A model generated the notes under the pieces. It did not search any database. It was given only the letters and a program-made list of their open reading frames with translations, and was not told the origin of the DNA. Shown piece after piece: positions 56,649 to 64,000 of a stretch of 64,000 bases of DNA; the stretch's first letter is position 1, and the number at the start of each line of letters is the position of its first letter. Both the position numbers and the translations under genes were made by a program. Source of the stretch: Albibacterium bauzanense (lineage in GTDB: Bacteria; Bacteroidota; Bacteroidia; Sphingobacteriales; Sphingobacteriaceae); assembly GCF_004339765.1 (NCBI RefSeq), contig NZ_SMGO01000001.1, positions 868,001 through 932,000 on the forward strand, given 5' to 3'.

Positions 56649-56699
56649 GTCCTGTTACAAAAAACAATTAAATTAATCACAAATCTAAATTCAATAAAA

Positions 56700-57146
56700 A
56701 TGGCAAATTCAGTTTCATTACACAGGGTAATTAAGGCAAGTCCCGAAAAAGTATTTCGGGCATTTTCAGACCCTACAGCACATTCCACCTGGCTGCCGCC
56801 TTATGGCTTCGTATGTACCGTACAACAAATGGATTTTAAAGTGGGTGGTCAATATAAAATGACCTTTATCAATTTCAGTACAGGTAACGGACATTCTTTT
56901 GGTGGACAGTATATTGAAATCAAACCCAATGAATTGATTAAATACAACGACAGGTTTGACGATCCTAATTTACCCGGAGAGATGACCACAACTGTATGGT
57001 TGAAAAAAGTAATAGGCGGTACAGATCTTAAAGTACTGCAAGAAGGAATTCCTGAAGCAATACCAGCTGAAATGTGCTATTTAGGTTGGCAAGACTCGCT
57101 TGAGAAATTGATAAAATTGGTAGAGCCTGAAATTCCGGATGCTTAA
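56700..57146 (+). CDS. SRPBCC (AHSA1-like) domain protein
   Basis: This 148-residue protein has the SRPBCC/START-like fold, with HRVIKASPEKVFRAFSDP at the start and a long C-terminal helix (WQDSLEKLIKLVEPE). The AHSA1-like group binds hydrophobic ligands; the ligand here is unknown. It follows the DoxX-like gene and is followed 8 bp later by a VOC gene. This trio is common in Bacteroidota. Confidence 0.88.
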   Translation: MANSVSLHRVIKASPEKVFRAFSDPTAHSTWLPPYGFVCTVQQMDFKVGGQYKMTFINFSTGNGHSFGGQYIEIKPNELIKYNDRFDDPNLPGEMTTTVWLKKVIGGTDLKVLQEGIPEAIPAEMCYLGWQDSLEKLIKLVEPEIPDA

Positions 57147-57154
57147 TATACAAT

Positions 57155-57556
57155 ATGATTGAGCATCTCCACGATAAATTAATCAATGCAGTTTTCGTAA
57201 CCTTTTCCGGAAATTGTAAACAGGCTCTCACATTCTACCAAACCTGCTTTGGGGGCCTGTTGCAATTTGAAACTTTCGAAAAAGAATTACCGGGTTGCAC
57301 AGAGCTTCCTGTTGTTAGCGGCTCTTTAGTATCAGAAAGGATAATTATTCATGGTTCTGATCTGGTGCATAATGAAGGAAGAAAGATCGGGAACTATATT
57401 TCTATTTATTTGCAGTGCGAGAACAACTATGATAGAAGGGAGCTAATTAAAAAACTGGAATCGGGTAAAAAGAGTCTTTCACTTAGCAATAGAGAGGAAC
57501 AGCAGCTGATTGAAGTTACCGATATTTTTGATGTGAGGTGGGTATTTGGTGTTTAG
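57155..57556 (+). CDS. VOC (PhnB/glyoxalase-like) protein
   Basis: This 133-residue protein begins with FVTFSGNCKQALTFYQTCFGG, the first beta-alpha-beta unit of the VOC superfamily in the PhnB-like group. It likely forms a dimer. The usual metal ligands are not all visible, so it may bind a ligand without catalysis. Only 8 bp separate it from the SRPBCC gene, so they are cotranscribed. Confidence 0.85.
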   Translation: MIEHLHDKLINAVFVTFSGNCKQALTFYQTCFGGLLQFETFEKELPGCTELPVVSGSLVSERIIIHGSDLVHNEGRKIGNYISIYLQCENNYDRRELIKKLESGKKSLSLSNREEQQLIEVTDIFDVRWVFGV

Positions 57557-57592
57557 CAACTTCATACAAACATTGAACTAATAGTAAACAAA

Positions 57593-58165
57593 ATGAGAAA
57601 AATCAGAATATTTGAACATATCTCGCTGGACGGAGTAATCGAACAAGGCAAAGACTACGTAAATGGCGAATGGACGGCATCATATAGAAGTCCGGCTGGG
57701 CTAGAGGCCGTCATCGAGGCACAAGGCACAAATTTTGATCTGCTACTTGGTCGCCGCACCTACGATATTTGGGCCGGATATTGGCCAAAAGCTGGGGATA
57801 ATCCGATAGCCAACAGTATAAATGCTGCAACGAAATACATCGCGACTCACAGACCTGACAGTCTTGAATGGGCGCCAGTTGAAGGCTTGGGCGAGGATAT
57901 CATAAAAGACATTCGCGATCTAAAATCAACAGATGGACCTGACCTGATCGTTTGGGGAAGTTCAACGATAACCTCCTTGTTACTACTTGAGCAGGGACTA
58001 GTCGACGAAATTGTATTGATCGTTTACCCAGTTTTGCTTGGTCAGGGAAAACGCTTCTTTTCTGATATCGCTCACCCACGCGAACTCGCTCTCGTCAGCA
58101 CGAAAACCATATCTACGGGTGTGCTCATCAACACTTATCGACACATCGGACCGCTGCAAACTTAA
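57593..58165 (+). CDS. RibD C-terminal/dihydrofolate reductase-like protein
   Basis: This 190-residue protein has the DHFR fold of the RibD C-terminal domain: MRKIRIFEHISLDGVIEQG at the start, LLGRRTYDIWAGYW near 62, and VWGSSTITSLLLLEQGLVDEI near 130. It should bind NADPH; the substrate is unknown. It follows the VOC gene by 36 bp, forming the last gene of the DoxX-SRPBCC-VOC run. It is more GC-rich than its neighbours. Confidence 0.85.
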   Translation: MRKIRIFEHISLDGVIEQGKDYVNGEWTASYRSPAGLEAVIEAQGTNFDLLLGRRTYDIWAGYWPKAGDNPIANSINAATKYIATHRPDSLEWAPVEGLGEDIIKDIRDLKSTDGPDLIVWGSSTITSLLLLEQGLVDEIVLIVYPVLLGQGKRFFSDIAHPRELALVSTKTISTGVLINTYRHIGPLQT

Positions 58166-58201
58166 CCCTAATATCCATAATCATCACGTCTGAAAAAAAC
58201 A

Positions 58202-58231
58202 AAAGCCCTGATACATTCGTATCAGAGCTTT
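58202..58231 (-). terminator. Terminator after tRNA-Leu(CAA)
   Basis: 13-bp stem (arms 58202-58214 and 58219-58231, one mismatch) with a 4-nt loop, followed on the minus strand by TTTTGTTTTTTT. It lies directly past the tRNA 3' end. Confidence 0.85.
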
Positions 58232-58232
58232 G

Positions 58233-58312
58233 TACCCAGCGCCGGAATCGAACCGGCACAGTTTCCTATCGGTGTTTGAGACCGACGCGTCTACCAGTTC
58301 CGCCAGCTGGGC
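58233..58312 (-). tRNA. tRNA-Leu (anticodon CAA)
   Basis: The minus strand folds as a class II tRNA of 80 nt. The acceptor GCCCAGC pairs with GCTGGGT, the anticodon stem TCGGT/ACCGA encloses CTCAAAC (anticodon CAA, reads UUG), and the T-arm loop is GGTTCGATTCC. The 3' CCA is not encoded. It lies 59 bp past the rseP stop and may be cotranscribed with that operon. Confidence 0.96.
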
Positions 58313-58371
58313 ATTGTTTGTTAGGGATGCAAATGTATTTATTAATCGCCCAACAACAAAATTTATTTCAA

Positions 58372-59694
58372 CTATTTTTGAATCAGTTTAAAAATATCAT
58401 TCCCCATTACAAAGACCATCAGAGCAACAATTATCACAAAGCCCACCAACTGAGCTGTCTCCATAAATTTATCACTCATAGGCTTCCCTTGTACCATCTC
58501 TATCAAAAGAAACATGGTATGACCACCATCCAAACCTGGAATTGGCAATAAATTCATTAAAGCCAATGCCATAGAAAGCAAACCAACCAATGTCCAGAAA
58601 CGAACCCAGTTCACTTCTGCACCAAACATTTCTGCTATTCCAACCGGTCCAGATAAAGCCTTTGTCGCTTTCACTTGTCCCGTTGCTACCTTTCCAAGTC
58701 CTTTTGCATTATCAACTAATGAACCCCAAGCTCTTGAAGCACCAATTGGTAAAGACTGTAAAAAGCTATATTGAACAGTTTCAATAGGCAAATTAAATGG
58801 TATACTAACTCCTAAAGTTCCATCTTCCGGAACTTTAACCTGAAGGTTGATCTCTTGCCCTTTACGGTTAACTAAAACACCGACTTCTTTATTCTTATTC
58901 GCAGCTAATGTAGCTTGAAATTCATCAAAATACTTTACAGGTGTACCTGCTAAAGTCAAAATACTATCTCCAGCTAAGAATCCTGCCTGGTCAGCAGCAC
59001 CACCTTCTTGAACGTTAGCAATCCCATTCAAATAAACCCGCTCTGTAATAAACTCATCCCTGCCAAAATCTGCAATATCATTCAATACATCGTTTGGAAC
59101 TGCAATATGCTTTATTGCCCCATCACGTTCTACAGTAAGATCAACACCTCCCATTAAAACTTTTGAGCTCAATAGTTCATCAAAACGAACTACTTTCTCA
59201 CCATCTACCTCTGTAATTCTATCTCCTGCAACCAGACCAATATCCTTTCCGATAGATCCGGGAACAATACCTTGAATCAGCTTATCATTACTGATAAATG
59301 CTTCGCCATATTTAAAAGTCATCATCCAGAAGATGAAAATACCCAGAACTATATTTACAAAAATACCACCTAGCATTACGATTAACCGTTGCCAGGCTGG
59401 TTTTGATCTAAACTCATGTGGTTGTGGCGGACCTGCCATTTGTTCAGTATCCATCGATTCATCAATCATTCCGGCAATTTTCACATAACCACCCAATGGC
59501 AGCCATCCAATTCCATATTCACAACCTTTATAATTAAACTTAAATAACTTCACTCCCCAGGCATCAAAAAAGAGATAAAACTTCTCTACTTTAATACCAA
59601 AAGCACGTGCAGCCAAAAAGTGACCTAATTCATGCAACACTATTAATATTGATAGGCCCAGAATTAACTGTCCGGCCATTATCAAACCATCCAT
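58372..59694 (-). CDS. rseP: Site-2 intramembrane protease RseP
   Basis: This 440-residue RIP metalloprotease cleaves membrane-bound anti-sigma factors and signal peptides. The zinc motif is HELGH (H21, E22, H25) in the first membrane segment, and NLLPIPGLDGGH near residue 385 supplies the third ligand. Two PDZ-type domains lie between about 120 and 290. It lies 5 bp downstream of dxr in the same operon, a common pairing in the phylum. Confidence 0.96.
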   Translation of the reverse strand: MDGLIMAGQLILGLSILIVLHELGHFLAARAFGIKVEKFYLFFDAWGVKLFKFNYKGCEYGIGWLPLGGYVKIAGMIDESMDTEQMAGPPQPHEFRSKPAWQRLIVMLGGIFVNIVLGIFIFWMMTFKYGEAFISNDKLIQGIVPGSIGKDIGLVAGDRITEVDGEKVVRFDELLSSKVLMGGVDLTVERDGAIKHIAVPNDVLNDIADFGRDEFITERVYLNGIANVQEGGAADQAGFLAGDSILTLAGTPVKYFDEFQATLAANKNKEVGVLVNRKGQEINLQVKVPEDGTLGVSIPFNLPIETVQYSFLQSLPIGASRAWGSLVDNAKGLGKVATGQVKATKALSGPVGIAEMFGAEVNWVRFWTLVGLLSMALALMNLLPIPGLDGGHTMFLLIEMVQGKPMSDKFMETAQLVGFVIIVALMVFVMGNDIFKLIQK

Positions 59695-59699
59695 ATATT

Positions 59700-60887
59700 T
59701 TATTTAAAATTTGTACTTGATATAGTTCTTTTTCTCTTTACAGACTCTTCTGCATACATCCTACTTACTTGGTCAATCTCCAAAAAATCTGATAAACCTG
59801 GTTCTTTAATAAAATTGGTTTTTGTCATTATCTCAGCAATAACATCACTCATTTCAAGAAATCCAATCTCTTGCTTCAAAAATGCTGCCACTACTACTTC
59901 ATTGGCAGCATTCAACACACATGGCATTGATCCGCCAACCTCCAATGCCTTATAAGCCAAATCTAAATTAGCAAAAACTTCTCTATCTGGCTTCTCAAAA
60001 GTCAATTGCGAGAAATGGTCAAAATCAAGGCGTGGATGGTTATTTTCAACCCTATTTGGATAAAAAAGCGCATACTGAATAGGCAATTTCATATCAGGTA
60101 AACCCAACTGCGCCTTAACAGATCCATCCTTAAATTGCACCATAGAATGAATAATTGATTGTGGATGGATCACTACGTCAATTTGGCGTACATCCACATT
60201 AAAGAGCCATCGAGCTTCAATAACTTCCAACCCTTTATTCATTAACGATGCTGAATCGATCGTAATCTTATCTCCCATTTGCCAATTAGGATGTTTCAAT
60301 GCCTGCTTTGATGAAGCAGTCGATAAAAACGCGCGATCCTTTCCAAGGAAAGGTCCACCAGATGCCGTCAAAATTATCTTTTCTACTGCTGAACTCTGTT
60401 CCCCTACCAGGCATTGAAAAATAGCAGAATGCTCAGAATCAACAGGTAAGATCTTAACATTATTTTCTTTAGCAGCTCTCGTTATAAGGGCGCCGGCAAC
60501 CACCAATGTTTCTTTATTGGCTAAAGCAATTGTCTTTCCTTCTTTTATAGCTGCAAGGGTTGGCTCTAACCCTGAAAAACCAACCAACGCTGTTAAAACA
60601 ACATCAATTGATGATATTTTAACAACCTCTACTAAAGCCTCAGCACCTGTATAAACCTGAATTCCGATGGCATGTAATGCCTCATTTACAACTGAATAAT
60701 ATTTCTCATTCGTGATAACAACGGCCAATGGTTTATACTTTCTGGCCTGCTCTATCAATAACACGTAATTATTAGCGGCAGTTAGAACCTGTACCTGGAA
60801 CAAGTCAGGGTATTCACTTATAACTGAAAGAGTTTGCGTTCCAATACTTCCTGTAGAACCTAGTATTGCTATATTCTTTTTAATCAC
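59700..60887 (-). CDS. dxr: 1-deoxy-D-xylulose 5-phosphate reductoisomerase
   Basis: This 395-residue enzyme converts DXP to MEP, the committed step of the non-mevalonate isoprenoid pathway. The NADPH motif is ILGSTGSIGTQTL at the N-terminus, and the metal and substrate residues lie in PVDSEHSAIFQC and DSASLMNKGLEVIEA. Length and order are standard. It is the target of fosmidomycin. It is flanked by the GH3-family gene (1 bp) and rseP (5 bp), one operon. Confidence 0.96.
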   Translation of the reverse strand: MIKKNIAILGSTGSIGTQTLSVISEYPDLFQVQVLTAANNYVLLIEQARKYKPLAVVITNEKYYSVVNEALHAIGIQVYTGAEALVEVVKISSIDVVLTALVGFSGLEPTLAAIKEGKTIALANKETLVVAGALITRAAKENNVKILPVDSEHSAIFQCLVGEQSSAVEKIILTASGGPFLGKDRAFLSTASSKQALKHPNWQMGDKITIDSASLMNKGLEVIEARWLFNVDVRQIDVVIHPQSIIHSMVQFKDGSVKAQLGLPDMKLPIQYALFYPNRVENNHPRLDFDHFSQLTFEKPDREVFANLDLAYKALEVGGSMPCVLNAANEVVVAAFLKQEIGFLEMSDVIAEIMTKTNFIKEPGLSDFLEIDQVSRMYAEESVKRKRTISSTNFK

Positions 60888-60888
60888 A

Positions 60889-62382
60889 TCAATATTTTTC
60901 TAATTCATCTGCGATCTTCCGATCATTAGCCAAACGAGGTAATTTATTCTGGCCTCCTAACTTCCCATTTGAACGCATATAATCAATAAATGCACCCTTT
61001 TTCATACTCCTCATCTTTAAGGGTTGAAGAACCTTGCCCTCAATCAAGTCAAAATAATAAGGATTCTTCTTTTGTAAAGCCTTATCTACCTCTAACCTAA
61101 AAGCATCTAAATCATACGGTGCTTTATTAAATTCAACAAACCACTCATGATAAGGCAACTCACCATCCTCTGGCGTTACTTGCGGTGCAACGGTAAATTC
61201 AACAATCTCTAATCCCTCCTTTTTAGCCACCGATAATAAAGCATGTTCAACCTCCTCACCAATTACATGTTCGCCAAATGCCGAAATGAAATGCTTAATC
61301 CTTCCACTTACAATAATACGATAAGGATTTAAAGAAACAAACTTTACTGTATCTCCTAAACTATAACCCCAAAGACCGGCATTTGTATTTAAAATAAGTA
61401 CATAGTTAACTCCTAATTTAACCTGTCCTAAAGATAAACGTGTAGGGTTTTCATTAAAATACTCATCTGCAGGAATAAACTCATAGAATATTCCTGAATC
61501 AGGAAGCAGCAACATCCCCTTCTCTCCTTGTACATCCTGAAAAGCGATAAAGCCTTCTGATGCCGGATATGTTTCTATAGAATCAACCCTTTTACCGATA
61601 CTCTCTTCTAATTTAGCACGATAGGGTTCATAATTTACTCCCCCATAAACAAAAAGACTAAAGTTTTTAAAGATATCCTTTATCTTCTTCCCGTCAGCTT
61701 TGGTAGAAAGTCGATCAAAATACATTTGAATCCAAGGTGGAATACCAGAGATTAACCTTAAATCCTGGTCAATCGTCTCATCTACAATGGCATCTATTTT
61801 TGTTTCCCAATCTTCGATACAATTCGTTTCAAAAGAGGGTAAGCGGTTCTTTTGTAAATATTCAGGAACATGATGGGCTACAATTCCGGAAAGTCTTCCA
61901 AAATCAATGCCTTTCTTTTTTTCCAATAAAGGACTTCCTTGAATAAATATTATTTTTCCGTTCACAAAATCATTGTTACCAGTTTCATGAATATAATTTA
62001 ATAAAGCGTCTCTGGCAGCAGTAATTTGTTCAGGAAGAGAAGCTTTTGTTAAAGGGATGTATTTTACTCCTGATGTGGTACCAGAGGTTTTGGCTAAATA
62101 GACTGGTTTACCCGGCCATAATACATTAGATTCGCCAGCAATAACTCTATCGATGTATTTTCTCAGTCCTTCATAATCCTGAACGGGCACCCTGCTTTTA
62201 AAATCATCATAAGATTTAATTTCATCAAAATGATGATCCTTCCCGAAGGCCGTTTTCCTTGCAGAATGTATTAATTCACTAAGTACTTTATTTTGAATTG
62301 ATACAGCATCTTTGCGCCAACGCGTAATCTTCTTTGCATTAACAGCTGCATAGACTTTACTTAATGATGCTTTTAGACCCAT
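60889..62382 (-). CDS. GH3-family protein
   Basis: This 497-residue protein belongs to the GH3 auxin-responsive family of the adenylating superfamily. The ATP-binding motif is AKTSGTTSGVKYIPLT near residue 108, and YPASEGFIA and YSLGDTVKF are conserved blocks. In plants the family joins acids to amino acids; bacterial members are common in Bacteroidota but their substrates are not established. It is cotranscribed with dxr and rseP, which may suggest a lipid or isoprenoid link, but this is not proven. Confidence 0.88.
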   Translation of the reverse strand: MGLKASLSKVYAAVNAKKITRWRKDAVSIQNKVLSELIHSARKTAFGKDHHFDEIKSYDDFKSRVPVQDYEGLRKYIDRVIAGESNVLWPGKPVYLAKTSGTTSGVKYIPLTKASLPEQITAARDALLNYIHETGNNDFVNGKIIFIQGSPLLEKKKGIDFGRLSGIVAHHVPEYLQKNRLPSFETNCIEDWETKIDAIVDETIDQDLRLISGIPPWIQMYFDRLSTKADGKKIKDIFKNFSLFVYGGVNYEPYRAKLEESIGKRVDSIETYPASEGFIAFQDVQGEKGMLLLPDSGIFYEFIPADEYFNENPTRLSLGQVKLGVNYVLILNTNAGLWGYSLGDTVKFVSLNPYRIIVSGRIKHFISAFGEHVIGEEVEHALLSVAKKEGLEIVEFTVAPQVTPEDGELPYHEWFVEFNKAPYDLDAFRLEVDKALQKKNPYYFDLIEGKVLQPLKMRSMKKGAFIDYMRSNGKLGGQNKLPRLANDRKIADELEKY

Positions 62383-62400
62383 AAATATTTACAGTTTTTT

Positions 62401-63186
62401 TTAAATTATATTTTCCATGATAGATGGATCTGCATCCCCACGATAATCACGCACCATTTTTCGATAAGCGATTATAAAGGCTACACTTGATAGAGGAACT
62501 ATAACGAAAGAATTTACCATACTTAATCCACTTGAGATTACTGCATATCCGCGGTAGCTGAAGTATAAATATAGTGAGCCAAATAAGGCAAAGAATGCCA
62601 ATAGTAAAACGATCCTTATAAAGTTACCTCTGGTAGTTGCCAAGCTTAATCGGATTGCCTTAAAAGGTTTCACTCCTTTATCTAAAATAAAGAATGGGAA
62701 GAAAGCAATTCTCAAAAACATACAGAAAGCTAACACAAAGGTTATAAAGTAAACAATCTGCACCATTACCTCTACCGATATCAAATAAATCAATGGAAAA
62801 AAGACAACAGAAATTAAAAGGTAGGTTATAAATGCACCTAACAGTATTGAAATAACACAAGCAAAAAAGTAAATCATTTCTTTCAGAGTAGGGATACTAT
62901 CCCGCCACCGAATATCATCTTGTTTACGATCAAGAACCTGAAAAATATGCTTAAATAATGCTAATTGAATCCCGAAATAAAGAACCAAGAATAAGAGTGC
63001 CATGAATACACTCAGAAAAATGCTGATGCTGTTCAGATACATTGCCAATATTCCTGAAACATTGGAAACAACAAATAACAAAAAACAAATGCCGGCAATC
63101 GCGAAATAACGTTTTTTCAAAACATCCCAAGCGTCGCTGATAACATCGTTAATTACGAAAGTGCTTTCTTTTAGGTATTCAATCAT
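62401..63186 (-). CDS. Hypothetical multi-pass membrane protein
   Basis: This 261-residue protein has about six membrane segments (roughly 30-60, 65-85, 105-130, 135-165, 190-210, 225-245). I recognise no family, though the layout resembles DUF4013- or glycerophosphoryl-diester-type membrane domains. It is the first gene of the minus-strand operon with the GH3 gene, dxr and rseP. A TATCTTTG -7 element lies at 63212-63219. Confidence 0.7.
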   Translation of the reverse strand: MIEYLKESTFVINDVISDAWDVLKKRYFAIAGICFLLFVVSNVSGILAMYLNSISIFLSVFMALLFLVLYFGIQLALFKHIFQVLDRKQDDIRWRDSIPTLKEMIYFFACVISILLGAFITYLLISVVFFPLIYLISVEVMVQIVYFITFVLAFCMFLRIAFFPFFILDKGVKPFKAIRLSLATTRGNFIRIVLLLAFFALFGSLYLYFSYRGYAVISSGLSMVNSFVIVPLSSVAFIIAYRKMVRDYRGDADPSIMENII

Positions 63187-63211
63187 GAATTTACTTGGAA
63201 AATTTTGTTTA

Positions 63212-63219
63212 CAAAGATA
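63212..63219 (-). promoter_or_regulatory. -7 element of the membrane protein/GH3/dxr/rseP operon
   Basis: CAAAGATA reads TATCTTTG on the minus strand, matching TAnnTTTG, 26 bp before the start codon. Confidence 0.55.
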
Positions 63220-63316
63220 GAAAAATAGGAGATAACAAAGATTAGTTTAATCAATAAAACCATACCTTTAGCAATATATTTACAGAACATTTTTAAAATC
63301 CCATTGTTTTAAACAT

Positions 63317-63613
63317 ATGAGTAAATTTTCAGAGATAATCAATGCAGACAAGCCCGTTTTAGTCGATTTCTCCGCAGAATGGTGCGGACCCTGCAAAATG
63401 ATGGTGCCGATTTTAGACGATGTTAAAAAAACGGTAGGCGATCGGGCAACCATCCTAAAAGTGGATATAGATAAGAACCCGGCTGTAGCCAGATCTTATA
63501 ATATTCAAGGTGTACCTACTATTATTATTTTCAAAAAAGGTGAATTAAAATGGCGACAAAGCGGTGTGCGAACAGCTAATGAACTCACTACAGAACTTTT
63601 AAAATTAAGCTAA
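63317..63613 (+). CDS. trxA: Thioredoxin
   Basis: This 98-residue protein is a single thioredoxin domain with the active site WCGPCK (Cys23, Cys26), the cis-Pro motif GVPTIIIF near residue 68, and no signal peptide. It reduces cytoplasmic disulfides and could serve the peroxiredoxin. It is slightly shorter than E. coli TrxA (109) and begins directly at the second strand. The rhodanese lipoprotein gene follows 2 bp later. Confidence 0.93.
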   Translation: MSKFSEIINADKPVLVDFSAEWCGPCKMMVPILDDVKKTVGDRATILKVDIDKNPAVARSYNIQGVPTIIIFKKGELKWRQSGVRTANELTTELLKLS

Positions 63614-63615
63614 CA

Positions 63616-64000
63616 ATGAATATAAAACTTTTTAATGCAATAAGTGCAATAGCAATAGTATGCTTGATAAGCAGCTGCTCTGTGTTTAAAAAAACTCCTG
63701 AAAAAACAACAACAGCTGTAAGTGCTGCTCCTCCTGCCAGTGAAGTTGAGAACACAACAACAGCAAGTTCAAGCGGGCAAATACAAACCATAAATGCTGA
63801 ACAATTCAATAAGCTTTTGGTATTGGATGAGGTACAGCTGGTTGATGTTCGTACACCTGAAGAATTCCAAAGCGGCCATATCAAAGACGCAGAGAACATT
63901 GACTATAACAATGAAAATTTTAAATCTAAAGCAAGCAGCCTTGATAAGAGCAAACCTGTTTTAGTTTACTGCAGATCTGGTAAACGAAGTGCAAGTGCTG
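63616..64000 (+). CDS. Rhodanese-domain lipoprotein, 5' part
   Basis: The frame starts at ATG 63616, two bases after the thioredoxin stop, and runs off the window end, so at least 128 residues are seen. A lipoprotein signal (LISSC, Cys21) precedes a Thr/Ser/Ala-rich linker (about 30-55). A rhodanese domain follows with LVDVRTPEEFQSGHI and the active-site loop YCRSGKRS. It may handle sulfane sulfur in the periplasm. The thioredoxin-rhodanese pairing suggests a thiol-redox role. Confidence 0.88.
   Translation, partial: MNIKLFNAISAIAIVCLISSCSVFKKTPEKTTTAVSAAPPASEVENTTTASSSGQIQTINAEQFNKLLVLDEVQLVDVRTPEEFQSGHIKDAENIDYNNENFKSKASSLDKSKPVLVYCRSGKRSASA

Noticed and set aside
58276-58551. 91-residue plus-strand open frame beside tRNA-Leu(CAA)
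   Set aside because: It overlaps the tRNA and is antisense to the rseP 3' end, with low-complexity content and no support as a gene.
1-64000. CRISPR arrays, rRNA genes, insertion sequences, integrases or prophage genes
   Set aside because: Nothing of these kinds was seen: no regularly spaced repeats, transposase or recombinase motifs, or rRNA sequence.

Overview
The window is a low-GC bacterial chromosome segment, almost certainly from the Bacteroidota and most like the Sphingobacteriales (Pedobacter/Solitalea-type). Supporting signs are type III glutamine synthetase, a DUF4290-murA pair, a short purL with a roughly 390-residue purM, an Asp-type MurA, a peptidoglycan/peptide-type outer-membrane barrel of the OMP_b-brl family, tRNAs without encoded CCA, and many TAnnTTTG promoter elements with few Shine-Dalgarno sites. 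The genus is an inference.

Positions 1-13.9 kb hold metabolic and stress genes: the end of a secreted beta-propeller protein with a Met/His-rich insert, an aldo/keto reductase, a PLP trans-sulfuration enzyme, divergent catalase and 1-Cys peroxiredoxin, a secreted esterase, an ABC exporter, a type II NADH dehydrogenase-like flavoprotein, a NIPSNAP protein, an outer-membrane barrel and an SGNH hydrolase. From 14.2 to 32.3 kb the content is core: purL, glnN, purM, a retropepsin-like protein with rimK, a PcrA/UvrD helicase, a DUF4290 gene, murA, yceI, a cystathionine beta-synthase-like enzyme, AMP nucleosidase, clpX, clpP, trigger factor and tRNA-Leu(UAG). Nearly every operon end has a strong hairpin, often shared by convergent genes.

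From 32.4 to 45.3 kb come envelope and regulation genes: lipoproteins, an ECF sigma factor, a DUF4142-cupredoxin pair, a DUF4382 lipoprotein divergent from a small Pro/Lys-rich secreted protein, a barrel protein and a two-component system, then Ku and a three-domain LigD (bacterial NHEJ), and a membrane histidine kinase. The DUF4382/two-component intergenic region carries four copies of an 11-bp-spaced box arranged symmetrically around two divergent promoters.

From 45.3 to 58.2 kb the content is accessory. An AT-rich stretch with a decayed coding remnant precedes a translationally coupled two-gene module: a stand-alone GHKL ATPase and a 796-residue protein with two phosphoribosyltransferase-like segments. 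I recognise no described system with this make-up, and it is the best candidate here for something new. Then follow AraC-type regulators, a serine hydrolase, a type I methionine aminopeptidase, an alpha/beta hydrolase, a GlxA-type regulator broken by a frameshift, and a DoxX/SRPBCC/VOC/RibD-like run. The region ends at tRNA-Leu(CAA).

From 58.2 to 64.0 kb the content is core again: a minus-strand operon of a membrane protein, a GH3-family protein, dxr (isoprenoid synthesis) and the site-2 protease rseP, then thioredoxin and the start of a rhodanese lipoprotein cut by the window end.
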